This document shows, piece by piece, positions 8,347 through 17,034 of a DNA stretch of 64,000 nt. The translations under genes were made by a program, and so were the position numbers. Source of the stretch: Bryobacteraceae bacterium (GTDB lineage Bacteria > Acidobacteriota > Terriglobia > Bryobacterales > Bryobacteraceae); the NCBI GenBank assembly GCA_041394945.1, contig JAWKHH010000005.1:372001-436000 (forward strand), read 5' to 3'. Position 1 is the first letter of the stretch. Every line of letters begins with the position of its first letter. The notes below the pieces were generated by a model. That model ran no database searches and was not told where the DNA came from. It saw nothing but the letters and a program-made list of their open reading frames with translations.

Positions 8347-10407
8347 ATGTCCGAACTTGTCCAACTGACCCGAGAGGGAAACGTCGGCATTATTACAGTC
8401 AACAATCCGCCCGTGAACGCGCTGTCGCCGGGCGTGCCTGAGGGGATCGCCAGTTTCGTCGAGGCCGTCAACGGAGACCCCGAACTCACGGCCTGCGTCC
8501 TCACCGGGGCCGGGCGGACCTTCATCGCCGGAGCCGACATTCGCGAATTCGTCAAGATCACGAGCGGTGAGAAGGGCGCCATCGCGCTGAACCCCGCGCT
8601 CGCCGTCATTGAGGCGTCGAACAAGCCTGTGGTCGCCGCCATTCACGGCGCCGCGCTCGGCGGCGGGCTTGAAGTCGCCATGGCCTGCCACTACCGCGTC
8701 GCTGTGGCTGCCGCTCAGGTGGGCCAGCCGGAGGTGAAGCTCGGCCTCATTCCCGGCGCAGGCGGGACGGTCCGCCTGCCGCGTCTGATCGGTCCGGCAA
8801 AAGCCGCCGAGTTGTGCGCCATCGGCGACCCGATCTCGGCCACGGAAGCCCACAACCTTGGCCTTGTGGACCGCATGATCACCGGCGATCTCGTTGCCGG
8901 CGCCGTCGCCTTTGCCAACGAAGTGGCCGGGCGCCCGCCGCGACGCACTTGCGATCTGCACGAGAAGCTGACACCGTTCAATCGCCCCCGGCTGCCGGAC
9001 CGGCTCCGCGGCCGCAACGCTCCCATTGCCGCCATCCGCTGCATCGAGAACGCGGTCCACCTCCCGTTCGAGGAAGCCCTCGCCGAGGAGCGCCGCGCAT
9101 TTGAGGAGCTTCTACACGCGCCCGAATCGAAGGCGCTCGTCCACGTCTTTTTCGGCGAGCGCGAAGTGGCGAAGGTTCCCGGCGTGCCGCCGGTCCGCGA
9201 CATCCCGTTCGCCAAAGTCGCCGTCATCGGCGCTGGAACCATGGGCGGCGGGATCGCCATGGCCTATTCGAACGCGGGCTTCGAGGTGCTGCTTGTCGAG
9301 CAGAGCGAGGAACCGCTCGCCCTCGGCATGGAGACCATCCGCAAGAATTACTCCTCCACCGTCGCCAAAGGCCGGCTTTCCCGCGAGCAGGCCGAACAGC
9401 GAATCGCTCGCATCAAACCGGCTGCCGACCCCGATCTCACCCACCCCGCGCTCGCTCAGGCTGGTCTGATCGTCGAAGCCGTCTTCGAGAACATGGACCT
9501 CAAGAAGGAGGTCTTCCGCAAGCTCGACGCCATCGCCTCGCCGGATGCCGTTCTCGCTACGAATACGTCCACTCTTTCGATCGACGAGATCGCAGCCGGC
9601 ACGGCCCACCCGAGGCGCGTCGTCGGGCACCATTTCTTCAGCCCGGCGAACGTCATGCGGCTGCTTGAGATCGTTCGCGGTAAGGAAACCGCGCCCGAGG
9701 TTCTCGGGCTTTCCCTCGCCCTCGCCCGCCGCCTCGGCAAGATCGGCGTGGTGGCCGGCAACTGCCGCGGTTTCATCGGGAACCGCATGTTCCATCCCTA
9801 CCGCCGCGAGGCGCAGTTCCTCGTGGAGGAAGGGGCGTCGATCTACGAAGTCGATCAGGTGCTCTACGACTTCGGCATGGCGATGGGGCCGCTCGCCGTT
9901 GGCGACCTCGCCGGGCTCGACGTCGGTTGGCGCATACGTAAGGAGTTCGCCCACCGCGACGACCCCGCCCGCCGCAAGGCGCTCGTTGAAGATCAGCTCT
10001 GCGAAGTGGGCCGCTTCGGGCAGAAAACCGGCCGCGGCTGGTACCTCTATGACGAGAAGCGTAACCGCCGCCTCGACCCCGAAGTCGCTGCTCTCGCCGA
10101 ACGCCTCGCCCACGAACACGGCATCGAGCGCCGCCGCATCGAACCGGCCGAGATCCTGGACCGCTGCCTGTGGGCGCTCGTCAACGAAGGCTGCCGGATT
10201 CTCGAGGAGGGCTACGCGTTGCGTCCGGTCGACATCGACATCGTATACATCAATGGCTACGGCTTCCCCGCGCACAAAGGCGGTCCGATGAAGTACGCGG
10301 AGCTCGTGGGGTGGCGCACCGTCTATGACCGTGTCTGCGAATTCGAGCAGTCGCACGGCGCGCTCTGGTCGCCTTCGGCGCGCCTCAAGGAACTGGCCGG
10401 GGTCTGA
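8347..10407 (+). CDS. Bifunctional enoyl-CoA hydratase / 3-hydroxyacyl-CoA dehydrogenase (FadJ/FadB type)
   Basis: A 686-residue beta-oxidation protein starting at ATG 8347, 17 bases after the sulfatase stop. The crotonase domain occupies about residues 1-190, with oxyanion-hole motifs FIAGADIREF and HGAALGGGLE and both catalytic glutamates (about Glu109 and Glu129 in GQPEVKLGLIPGAGGT). A Rossmann 3-hydroxyacyl-CoA dehydrogenase domain begins near residue 288 (KVAVIGAGTMGGGIAM), with NTSTLSIDEIA and HHFFSPANVMRLLEI, followed by two C-terminal dehydrogenase domains ending in INGYGFPAHKGGPM. It performs hydration and oxidation steps of acyl-CoA degradation. No thiolase (FadA/FadI) is adjacent, so the partner is encoded elsewhere. 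Confidence 0.93.
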   Translation: MSELVQLTREGNVGIITVNNPPVNALSPGVPEGIASFVEAVNGDPELTACVLTGAGRTFIAGADIREFVKITSGEKGAIALNPALAVIEASNKPVVAAIHGAALGGGLEVAMACHYRVAVAAAQVGQPEVKLGLIPGAGGTVRLPRLIGPAKAAELCAIGDPISATEAHNLGLVDRMITGDLVAGAVAFANEVAGRPPRRTCDLHEKLTPFNRPRLPDRLRGRNAPIAAIRCIENAVHLPFEEALAEERRAFEELLHAPESKALVHVFFGEREVAKVPGVPPVRDIPFAKVAVIGAGTMGGGIAMAYSNAGFEVLLVEQSEEPLALGMETIRKNYSSTVAKGRLSREQAEQRIARIKPAADPDLTHPALAQAGLIVEAVFENMDLKKEVFRKLDAIASPDAVLATNTSTLSIDEIAAGTAHPRRVVGHHFFSPANVMRLLEIVRGKETAPEVLGLSLALARRLGKIGVVAGNCRGFIGNRMFHPYRREAQFLVEEGASIYEVDQVLYDFGMAMGPLAVGDLAGLDVGWRIRKEFAHRDDPARRKALVEDQLCEVGRFGQKTGRGWYLYDEKRNRRLDPEVAALAERLAHEHGIERRRIEPAEILDRCLWALVNEGCRILEEGYALRPVDIDIVYINGYGFPAHKGGPMKYAELVGWRTVYDRVCEFEQSHGALWSPSARLKELAGV

Positions 10408-10490
10408 TCGGCGCCAGCGTCTCAATCCCGGCCGGCAACTCGTGGAACAGCACCCCGTCCCGCAATAACCGCTCCCACCGGCTAGCCGCT

Positions 10491-10508
10491 GGACCGGGGT
10501 CCCGGTCC
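10491..10508. terminator. GC hairpin between convergent genes, possible bidirectional terminator
   Basis: Positions 10491-10508 form a perfect 7-bp stem (GGACCGG/CCGGTCC) around a GGTC loop. It sits just past the stop of the ArsM-like gene (10511) and about 84 bases past the stop of the beta-oxidation gene (10407). No T-run follows on either side, so this is a weak terminator candidate supported mainly by its position. Confidence 0.35.
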
Positions 10509-10510
10509 GC

Positions 10511-11551
10511 TCAGCAGCAGCTCCCGCCGGCCGCAACCGGCGCGGACGGATTCGGACCGCACGGAAACAGCCCGAAATGCTTCACCGGGCCGCTCACCGT
10601 GAAATGCTGGCCCAGGCGCGTCTCGCCGAGCATCCGAGCGGTGTTCCGGCAGACCGCCGACGGCCGTTGCGCCTCGAAGACATGGTGATCGTCGAAGACG
10701 TAGCGGGCCTCGGACCCCGGAATCGTTCCGCGATAGATGGCGAACTGGCCGTAATCCTCGCAGCGACGGTCGAGCGGCTGGCTGAACTTGAACGCGCGCA
10801 CGGTGATCGAGGTGTACGTCACCGGCTCGCCCTTCGCCTCGGTCTGCACCACCCGGCGGCTCATCGCGCGGGGATCGCGAAAGCCGGCGTCCTTCATCGC
10901 ATCGAACCAGTCGTGCTCGTACATCGCGCCGCCCAGGCACTCGGCGATCATATCGGGGTCGTCGCGAATCGAGTCCGGCACGCGGCGGTCCGCCGCGATG
11001 TCGGCAATGTAGAACTCGCCCCCTTCGCGGAGCACGCGCGCGATGGCCGCGAACACGAGATCCTTGCGTGGGGAGAGGTTGATCACGCAGTTGGAGATCA
11101 CCAGATCGACGCTCGCGTCTGGAATCGCCTGAGCCGTCTCGATGAAATCCTCGTGGAACGCTGTGTTCGGCGCGCCGTACCCGAACGCGGCGGCAACGGC
11201 GGGAGCATTCCTGCGCGCCACGTCGAGCTGCTCCGGCGTCATGTCGATCCCATGGACGAACCCGCCCGCCCCCACCTTGTGCGACATCACGAAGGCGTCG
11301 ACGCCGGCACCCGAGCCGAGGTCGAGCACGGTGAGTCCGGTGAGGTCGCCGGTGGGAATCGGACAGCCGCAGCCGTAATTTCGGTCCTTCACTTCGTCCG
11401 GCAGGAGTGCGAGAATGGCGGCGTGCCGCTCAGTGGTTTCCGTGGTGCAGCAGGCCTTCTGCGTGAGGTCCGCGGTGCGCTTGAGGCGTGTGCCGTAGTA
11501 GTGGCGCAGGTGTTCGCGCAGGGAATCCGAGAGGGCTTCGAGAACAGGCAT
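10511..11551 (-). CDS. ArsM-like arsenite S-adenosylmethionine methyltransferase
   Basis: A 346-residue class I methyltransferase with SAM motif VLDLGSGAGVD (residues about 75-85). Cysteines are placed as in arsenite methyltransferases: Cys34-Cys35 (QKACCTTE), Cys61/Cys63 (YGCGCP) and Cys155 (SNCVINLSP). The C-terminus ends in a Cys pair (GGSCC), typical of ArsM. The likely reaction is stepwise methylation of As(III), for detoxification and volatilisation. No arsR, arsB or acr3 is adjacent, so the arsenic role rests on motifs alone. A related metal(loid) methyltransferase is the main alternative. The downstream neighbour on the other strand is convergent. Confidence 0.78.
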   Translation of the reverse strand: MPVLEALSDSLREHLRHYYGTRLKRTADLTQKACCTTETTERHAAILALLPDEVKDRNYGCGCPIPTGDLTGLTVLDLGSGAGVDAFVMSHKVGAGGFVHGIDMTPEQLDVARRNAPAVAAAFGYGAPNTAFHEDFIETAQAIPDASVDLVISNCVINLSPRKDLVFAAIARVLREGGEFYIADIAADRRVPDSIRDDPDMIAECLGGAMYEHDWFDAMKDAGFRDPRAMSRRVVQTEAKGEPVTYTSITVRAFKFSQPLDRRCEDYGQFAIYRGTIPGSEARYVFDDHHVFEAQRPSAVCRNTARMLGETRLGQHFTVSGPVKHFGLFPCGPNPSAPVAAGGSCC

Positions 11552-11553
11552 CT

Positions 11554-12339
11554 CTATTCAGAGTGATCTTCGCCCGCATCGGCCGTCAAGTTACGGCCCG
11601 CGAGCAAACCGCCGTCCACCACCGCAACCGATCCGGTGACGAACGCCGACTCCGCCGAGGCGAGAAACAGCGCGTACGCGGCGACGTCGCCCGGCTGGCC
11701 GATCCTCCCCAGCGGATACATGTCGCGCAGGGTTGCGAAGCCCTCCGGGTAGCGGCTCCAGTATTCCATGCACGTCTCGGTAGCGATGGTACCCGGGCAA
11801 ATCACGTTGCTGCGGATTCCGAACCGCCCGTACTCGGCCGCCACCAGCCGCATCATCGCGATGAGTCCGCCTTTGGCGGCGGTGTAGGCGGTTTCACCGA
11901 CGCCATAGAGCGCGTTCACGCTCGAGATGGTGACGATGCTGCCGCCGCCGCGGCGTTTCATGGCCGGGATCGCGCGGCGGGTGCAGAGGAACGGACCTTT
12001 CATGCAGACGTCCACCGTGCGGTCCCAGACGCCTTCGTCGAGTTCGGAAATCGTGGTGTCGCCGGTGGACCAGTAGGCGTTGTTGATCAGGATATCGACG
12101 CCGCCGAGGCTCTCTTCGGCCCGGGCGAACATCCCGTCCACCTGCCCGGCGCTCGCAACGTCGCAGGAGACGGCGATCGCGCGGGAACACGTCGCCGCCA
12201 CCTGCTCCGCGGCCGGGAGGTCGATATCGGCGACGACCACCGCCGCGCCTTCCGCCGAGAACCGCCTAGCGATCTCAGCCCCGATGCCGCGTCCACCGCC
12301 GGTTACCACGGCCGTGAGTCCTTCCAGCCGGCCGATCAT
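11554..12339 (-). CDS. SDR-family NAD(P)-dependent oxidoreductase
   Basis: A 261-residue classical short-chain dehydrogenase starting at ATG 12339. It has the cofactor motif TGGGRGIG (13-20), NNAY at 86-89 in place of the usual NNAG, Ser in ISSVNALYG, and the YxxxK pair Tyr152/Lys156 (AYTAAKGG). The C-terminus is of the FabG/glucose-dehydrogenase-like type (PGTIATETCM, GSVAVVDGG). The start is one base after the TAA of the upstream broken esterase gene, so translation was probably coupled to it. Substrate unknown. Only 2 bases separate its stop from the ArsM-like start. Confidence 0.88.
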   Translation of the reverse strand: MIGRLEGLTAVVTGGGRGIGAEIARRFSAEGAAVVVADIDLPAAEQVAATCSRAIAVSCDVASAGQVDGMFARAEESLGGVDILINNAYWSTGDTTISELDEGVWDRTVDVCMKGPFLCTRRAIPAMKRRGGGSIVTISSVNALYGVGETAYTAAKGGLIAMMRLVAAEYGRFGIRSNVICPGTIATETCMEYWSRYPEGFATLRDMYPLGRIGQPGDVAAYALFLASAESAFVTGSVAVVDGGLLAGRNLTADAGEDHSE

Positions 12340-12340
12340 A

Positions 12341-13551
12341 TTATCGTTTCCGGCTGAAGTAGCGCCCGGCGAAGTCAAGAAACACGGGCCAGTTCGGCCC
12401 GGGCGTGTGGCCGCCGGAGTGCTGCCGGAAGGTGAGGTAGCCTTCCATGAGCCCGTTTTCGATGGGCGGGAACTTGCCGGTGAAAAGGCCTTTCCGGCCG
12501 AGAAGCGTGTAGACAGGGCTCGTGTCGGCGGTTGCAAGAAACGCGCCCCTGGCGTCCACCCAGCCGTCTCCCTCCACGGCGCCGGCGCTGATGAAAGCCG
12601 GCCGGGGCGCGAACAGCGCGACGAGCATGTGCGCGTCCACCGGCAGGTTTTTCCATTGCAGCGGACCGGCGTACTTCATGTAGTTACCGGCCATCCAGTG
12701 ATACTCGTTCGGCGCAGCGACGTTCTCGACGAGTTCGCCGAAGTTACGGCGATGTAGCTTGACGCCGCCAGCGCCCGACGAGTTGACGAACGCAATGGCG
12801 AGGCGCGGCTCGCGCCCCAAGCCCACGCCCGGAGCGCGCCCCAGTCATCCAGCTTCCGCGGCTGGCCCTTGTTCACCAGGCCGATGATGCCCCGGGTCAG
12901 CCCTTCGCCGTTGTCTGCCTGGGCGGTCGTCGGGTAGAGCGAGGCGTAGCCCCAACCCTTGGCGAGCACCTGCTGCCATGTCGGCCCGGGTGGGGCGGGA
13001 CGGAGCGTGCGTCCTGGCGGGAATCGGTAGCCGAGCTCCACCACCACGGGAACCGGATGCTTCGCATCGGCGGGAGTGGACAGGTTCAGCTCGATATCGA
13101 CCGTGATCTTCGGATAAGCGGAGTTATCGACGCGGCCAATGAGTTTCTTGGTGATCACTTCGATGCCGCCGTTGGTCTCGCGTTCGGTGGAGGCAACTTC
13201 CCACTTCACCTTGGGAGTTACCTTTGGCATGGGGCCGTACACCTCGCGATCGAACAGTTCGACGATTTCGGGACGGCGCTTCTTCCACCAGTCCGCGGCC
13301 GACCTTACCTTCGTCCCGTTGTTGAGCGTGAGCAGATCGGGCAGTTCCGGGTAGGGATTGGCCTTGGATTCATCGTAGTTGGCTGCGTCGTCGGCTTTCG
13401 TGTCGCGGCCGTTTGCTCCGCGCCGCAGGCTTTCGATGCCGAGCTTCAGTGTCCGCGCATGGTCTTCTGCGGTCGTGAGATGAACCGGATCAGGCGGTTT
13501 GGCCGCGAAAGTGGCAAGCGCGAACAACAGCGCCGCGGGACGGAATGACAT
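12341..13551 (-). pseudogene. Secreted alpha/beta-hydrolase (acetylxylan/glucuronoyl-esterase-like) broken by an internal deletion
   Basis: The 5' part (start 13551, signal MSFRPAALLFALATFAAKPP) runs to GALRAWAWG near 12820. The 3' part continues in another frame from EPRLAIAFVNSSGAGGVKLHRRN to the stop at 12341. Homologues of this family carry about 30-35 residues between these blocks, including the GxSxG-type nucleophile elbow, and none of it is present here. The junction (about 12800-12818) falls where CGCGAGCCGCGCC could encode both GASRA and EPRL, consistent with a deletion between short direct repeats. The product would lack the catalytic Ser and be out of frame. An assembly collapse is the main alternative. 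Confidence 0.8.
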
Positions 13552-13582
13552 GGACCAATTATATGGCCGGCCGCGGCGACAG

Positions 13583-15229
13583 CTATGGTTGATTGTCCGG
13601 TTCGATAACTTCCAGTACCCGGTCCACGGCGACTTCATCCAGCCTCGCCTCGTGTCCGCCCGGCCAGCGCACTTCCACGCGCACCGGCCCGGCTTCGGCG
13701 CCCAGCCCGAACATCGACTCGGGCGACGACGAGGAGATGAAGCCGACGCTGGGGCTTACCCAGTCATGCAAGACACGGCCGGCGGCGGTGGTGACCTTGA
13801 TCCGCGCGCCGATGGAATCGCGGTTTGCACGAACTCCCCGTGGGCGCACTCCGATCCAGTGGCGGCCGGCGAGTCCGGAATTGATGAGGATCGCCGGGCG
13901 GCCGCCGAGCGCGGTAACAGCGATGTCCGGGAAACCGTCGCGGTTGAAATCGGCGAACGCCGCGCCACGCTGATATCCGCGCCGGGCGAAGTACTCGCCG
14001 GCCTCGGCGGACACGTCGATGAATCGCTTCCCGCCGCGGTTTTCGAACAGCGTGTCGTGCTGTTCCGACGTCTCCTTCAACGAATCGACGTCGCCGTTGG
14101 CGGAGTAAAGATCGCGCCATCCGTCGTTGTCATAGTCGATGAACCCGCCGCTCCAGCCGGCCCATGGCGCGCTCAATGTCAGGAGGGAGGTGGCAGGCGA
14201 AACGTAGCGGAAGGCCCTCCCGCCGCGATTCAGGAACAGCGCCCATATCTGCGTTGCGAGATCGTTGTAGAAGATATCGGGCCAGCCGTCGTTGTCGAAG
14301 TCCCGCGCGTCGGCGCCCATGGCGGAGACAGTTGCGCCTTCGTCGTTATAGGCGACGCCCATTCGAAGGGCTCGGTCCTCGAAGGTTCCATCGCCGCGGT
14401 TGACGAAAAGCGAGTTCGCTTCGGTGTCGTTGGCGATGAAGATGTCGGTGAAGCCGTCGGCGTTGTAGTCGGCGATGGCGACGCCCATTCCTTTGCCAGG
14501 CGCCTTATCGAATCCGGCGCGCGCGGTGACGTCCTCGAACTTGCCGCCGCCCAAGTTGCGGTAGAGGCGATGGGGCACGGCGGGGTAGGTCTTCGGGTGG
14601 CAGTAGAAGTCGACGCCATCTTCACGTACACAGCGGCGATCCGTGGCCGCGGTCCAGATGGTGTAGTTCGAGACGACGAGGTCCAGGCGGCCGTCGTTGT
14701 CGTAGTCGACCCAGGCGCCTTGCACGCTGAGCGTCCCGGGCGGTTTCTCGAGGCCGGCGCCGGCGGCGACGTCGCGGAACGTGCCGTCGCCGAGGTTGCG
14801 ATAGAGCGCATTTGGCCCGCCGGCGTTGGCGACGAAGATGTCGGTCCAGCCGTCATTATCGAAGTCGGCGGCGGCAGCGCCCAGTGTGTAGCCGGCGCCG
14901 TCAAGGCCGGCTTGTGCCGTCACGTCTTCGAACGTGCCGTCGCCGCGATTACGCAGCAGTGCGTTGCTGTATGAGGCGTCCTTCTCGAGGCTGGGGAACG
15001 GGGCGCCGTTGGTGAAGTAGAGGTCGAGATTGCCGTCGTTATCAAAGTCGAGGACGGCGACGCCGCCGCACAGCGGTTGCGGGAAGTATTTGCGTTTACC
15101 GTCGAACCCGTTGCGGGTCACATAGTCGAACTTACTCTTGGCGGCGACGTCGGTGAAATGCGGGCGTTCGCCGGCCAGCGGCAACGCCGCCGCCAACGCG
15201 ACTACTGGCCACAACCGCCGGAGATCCAC
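13583..15229 (-). CDS. CRTAC1-family secreted protein: FG-GAP/VCBS repeats plus ASPIC/UnbV domain
   Basis: A 548-residue protein with a GTG start at 15229 and a Sec signal (LWPVVALAAALPLAG). At least seven calcium-loop-type repeats follow the DxDxDGxxDI/L pattern (for example DFDNDGNLDLYFTN, DFDNDGWTDIFVAN, DYNADGFTDIFIAN), predicting a beta-propeller. The C-terminal about 80 residues match ASPIC/UnbV (SIGARIKVTTAAGR). The function of these proteins is not established. The start overlaps the end of the TPR gene by 28 bases, so the two are probably co-translated and may act together at or outside the outer membrane. Confidence 0.9.
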   Translation of the reverse strand: MDLRRLWPVVALAAALPLAGERPHFTDVAAKSKFDYVTRNGFDGKRKYFPQPLCGGVAVLDFDNDGNLDLYFTNGAPFPSLEKDASYSNALLRNRGDGTFEDVTAQAGLDGAGYTLGAAAADFDNDGWTDIFVANAGGPNALYRNLGDGTFRDVAAGAGLEKPPGTLSVQGAWVDYDNDGRLDLVVSNYTIWTAATDRRCVREDGVDFYCHPKTYPAVPHRLYRNLGGGKFEDVTARAGFDKAPGKGMGVAIADYNADGFTDIFIANDTEANSLFVNRGDGTFEDRALRMGVAYNDEGATVSAMGADARDFDNDGWPDIFYNDLATQIWALFLNRGGRAFRYVSPATSLLTLSAPWAGWSGGFIDYDNDGWRDLYSANGDVDSLKETSEQHDTLFENRGGKRFIDVSAEAGEYFARRGYQRGAAFADFNRDGFPDIAVTALGGRPAILINSGLAGRHWIGVRPRGVRANRDSIGARIKVTTAAGRVLHDWVSPSVGFISSSSPESMFGLGAEAGPVRVEVRWPGGHEARLDEVAVDRVLEVIEPDNQP

Positions 15230-17034
15230 TCCTGCAGGTTCTCACAGGCGGCGATGGACGCGGGCGCTCCGAGCGCGACGGCCGTACGTAGCCGCGCGGT
15301 GCGGGTGGGTCCCTGGAGAAGCAGGCCCTCCGCGATCCACGGCCGGTCCCAGTCCGGCCAGCGGGATTCCACCCGGCGCAGGCGCTCCAGAGCGCCAGCG
15401 GTATCGCCGCCGAGCGCTGCGACGAGAGCGCGCGAAAGATGCAGGTCCGCATTGGAAGGCGATTCCCGCAGGGCTTCGTCGAGGAGGTCCGACGCTGCGC
15501 GCTGTTTGCCCTTGCGGGCGAGGGCGATGGCCGCAGCCGCGGGGTCGGTGCGGAGGCCCGCGCGTTCAAGGAAGGGCCGGGCCGCTTCGAGTTCGCCGGC
15601 GGCGGACAACGCGCGGCCGGCTTGCGCCCAGATCGCCGTATCGCCGTTCAGGCCGGCAAGGGCGCGGTACTCGCGGAGCGCCTCGTCACGTTGACCGTCG
15701 GCGAGCAGCAGACCGGCGAGGTTGGCTTGCAGCAGCGGATCGTCGGGCCGCGACTTCGCCATGGCGCGGAAGCGTTCGATCTCCCGGGCGCGCTGGCCGG
15801 CGGGATCGAGCGTCGCCAGTTCGATCATCCCCGCTTCGCGGCGCGCACTTCGCTGGCGGGCCGGACGCAGATTGCGGTACTTGTCGAGCCATTGCTGCCC
15901 TTCGTCGTCGCGGCCGAGTTCGATGAGGGCGCGGCCCAGGTGGAGCGCTACGCCGGCGTCGGTGGGGGCGATCTTCGCCGCCGCGCGCAACGGGGCTTCG
16001 GCGTCTTTCGCGCGGTCGAGCGACAGCAATACGGCGCCCAGAAGGTCAAGCGCGGGGGCTTGGTTGGGGGCGATCTTCAGCGCGGATTCGAGATGCGGCA
16101 GCGCTTCCTCGGAACGGCCCAGGCGATTCAGAAGCCAGGCGCGCGCCACGTGGGCCGGCGCGAGTTTCGCATCGAGCTCGATCGCCTTGGCGAGACGGGC
16201 GAGGGCGGCATCCGCGTCGGACTCCCAGCCGGCCTGCGCCGCGTAGAAGTGGCCGAGAGGATCCCGGGGGTTGCGCGCCACGTAGCTGGACAGTTCGCGC
16301 AGGCCTTCGTCGTGCCCCGAGACCGTCATCGCAAGCGCACGCGCGCGGTCGCGACGGGCGGCCTGGTCCGCGGGAACGCGCGCGAGGTACTGGCCGTAGG
16401 CGGCCGCGGCGTCGCCGAAGTAGCCGGCGTCCTCCGCGGCGCGCGCCAAGGCGAGCGCGATCCCGGGTTGACTTGGGAACTCACGCTGGGCGCGCGCCAG
16501 CAGGAACACCGCCCGAGTGGAATTGCCCGCGGCCGCGTTCGCCAAACCGGCTTCGAGCGCCGCGGCGGGGTCTTCCGGTTTCAGGCGGATGGCGGCTTCG
16601 AGCGACTCGACGGCGCGCGCGTAGTGTCCGGCGCGGCCGGCGGCGCGGCCCAACAATAGAAGCAGGCCGAAGTCCGGGGGGAGGGACGCGGCGAGCTTTT
16701 CAAGCCGCTGTTCGGCCTGGGAAAACTCACCGGCCGCAAGCTCGAGCCGGGCCAGTTGCAGGTTGGCGTTCGGGTGGTTCGGCGACAGAGCCGCTAATTG
16801 TTCGAAATAGTTGCGGGCCTTGGCGGGATCGCCACAGGCAACGTAGTGATTGCCGGCGTTGTTCAACAGAGCCGCCGCTGGCTTGCCCCGCGCCAGCGCC
16901 CGCTGATAGATCGGTTCCGCTTCGGCGCAGCGCCCGGCCTGATCCAAGCGGGCGGCCTCACGCAAATCTGCCGGCGGCTGCGGATAGGCAACCGCCGGCA
17001 GGAGGAAAAAGGCGATTCGAGCGCTAGAACTCAA
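15202..17034 (-). CDS. Secreted tetratricopeptide-repeat protein
   Basis: A 610-residue protein with a hydrophobic N-terminus (IAFFLLPAVAYPQPP), then TPR helices over nearly the whole length (for example AEPIYQRALARGKPAAALLN, LAAGEFSQAEQRLEKLA, EEALPHLESALKIAPNQAPA, and AKDAEAPLRAAAKIAPTDAG). The start is TTG at 17034, inside the last codons of the upstream receptor (11-bp overlap), and its end overlaps the CRTAC1 start by 28 bp. Such overlaps suggest a coupled receptor-TPR-CRTAC1 unit. TPR arrays are protein-binding scaffolds; the partner is not known. Confidence 0.88.
   Translation of the reverse strand: MSSSARIAFFLLPAVAYPQPPADLREAARLDQAGRCAEAEPIYQRALARGKPAAALLNNAGNHYVACGDPAKARNYFEQLAALSPNHPNANLQLARLELAAGEFSQAEQRLEKLAASLPPDFGLLLLLGRAAGRAGHYARAVESLEAAIRLKPEDPAAALEAGLANAAAGNSTRAVFLLARAQREFPSQPGIALALARAAEDAGYFGDAAAAYGQYLARVPADQAARRDRARALAMTVSGHDEGLRELSSYVARNPRDPLGHFYAAQAGWESDADAALARLAKAIELDAKLAPAHVARAWLLNRLGRSEEALPHLESALKIAPNQAPALDLLGAVLLSLDRAKDAEAPLRAAAKIAPTDAGVALHLGRALIELGRDDEGQQWLDKYRNLRPARQRSARREAGMIELATLDPAGQRAREIERFRAMAKSRPDDPLLQANLAGLLLADGQRDEALREYRALAGLNGDTAIWAQAGRALSAAGELEAARPFLERAGLRTDPAAAAIALARKGKQRAASDLLDEALRESPSNADLHLSRALVAALGGDTAGALERLRRVESRWPDWDRPWIAEGLLLQGPTRTARLRTAVALGAPASIAACENLQEWISGGCGQ

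Noticed and set aside
10408..10490. A coding-looking minus-strand reading (RWERLLRDGVLFHELPAG) in the gap before the ArsM-like stop
   Set aside because: It is short, has no start or matching continuation, and I could not place it in a family. It could be a gene scrap but cannot be supported.
9112..10536. A 474-residue minus-strand frame over the beta-oxidation gene
   Set aside because: The sense gene shows full crotonase and dehydrogenase motifs; this frame is its shadow.
13499..14974. A 491-residue plus-strand open frame antisense to the CRTAC1 gene
   Set aside because: The minus-strand protein has seven clear calcium-loop repeats; the antisense frame has none and is rich in Val/Asp/Gly as expected from the repeats read backwards.
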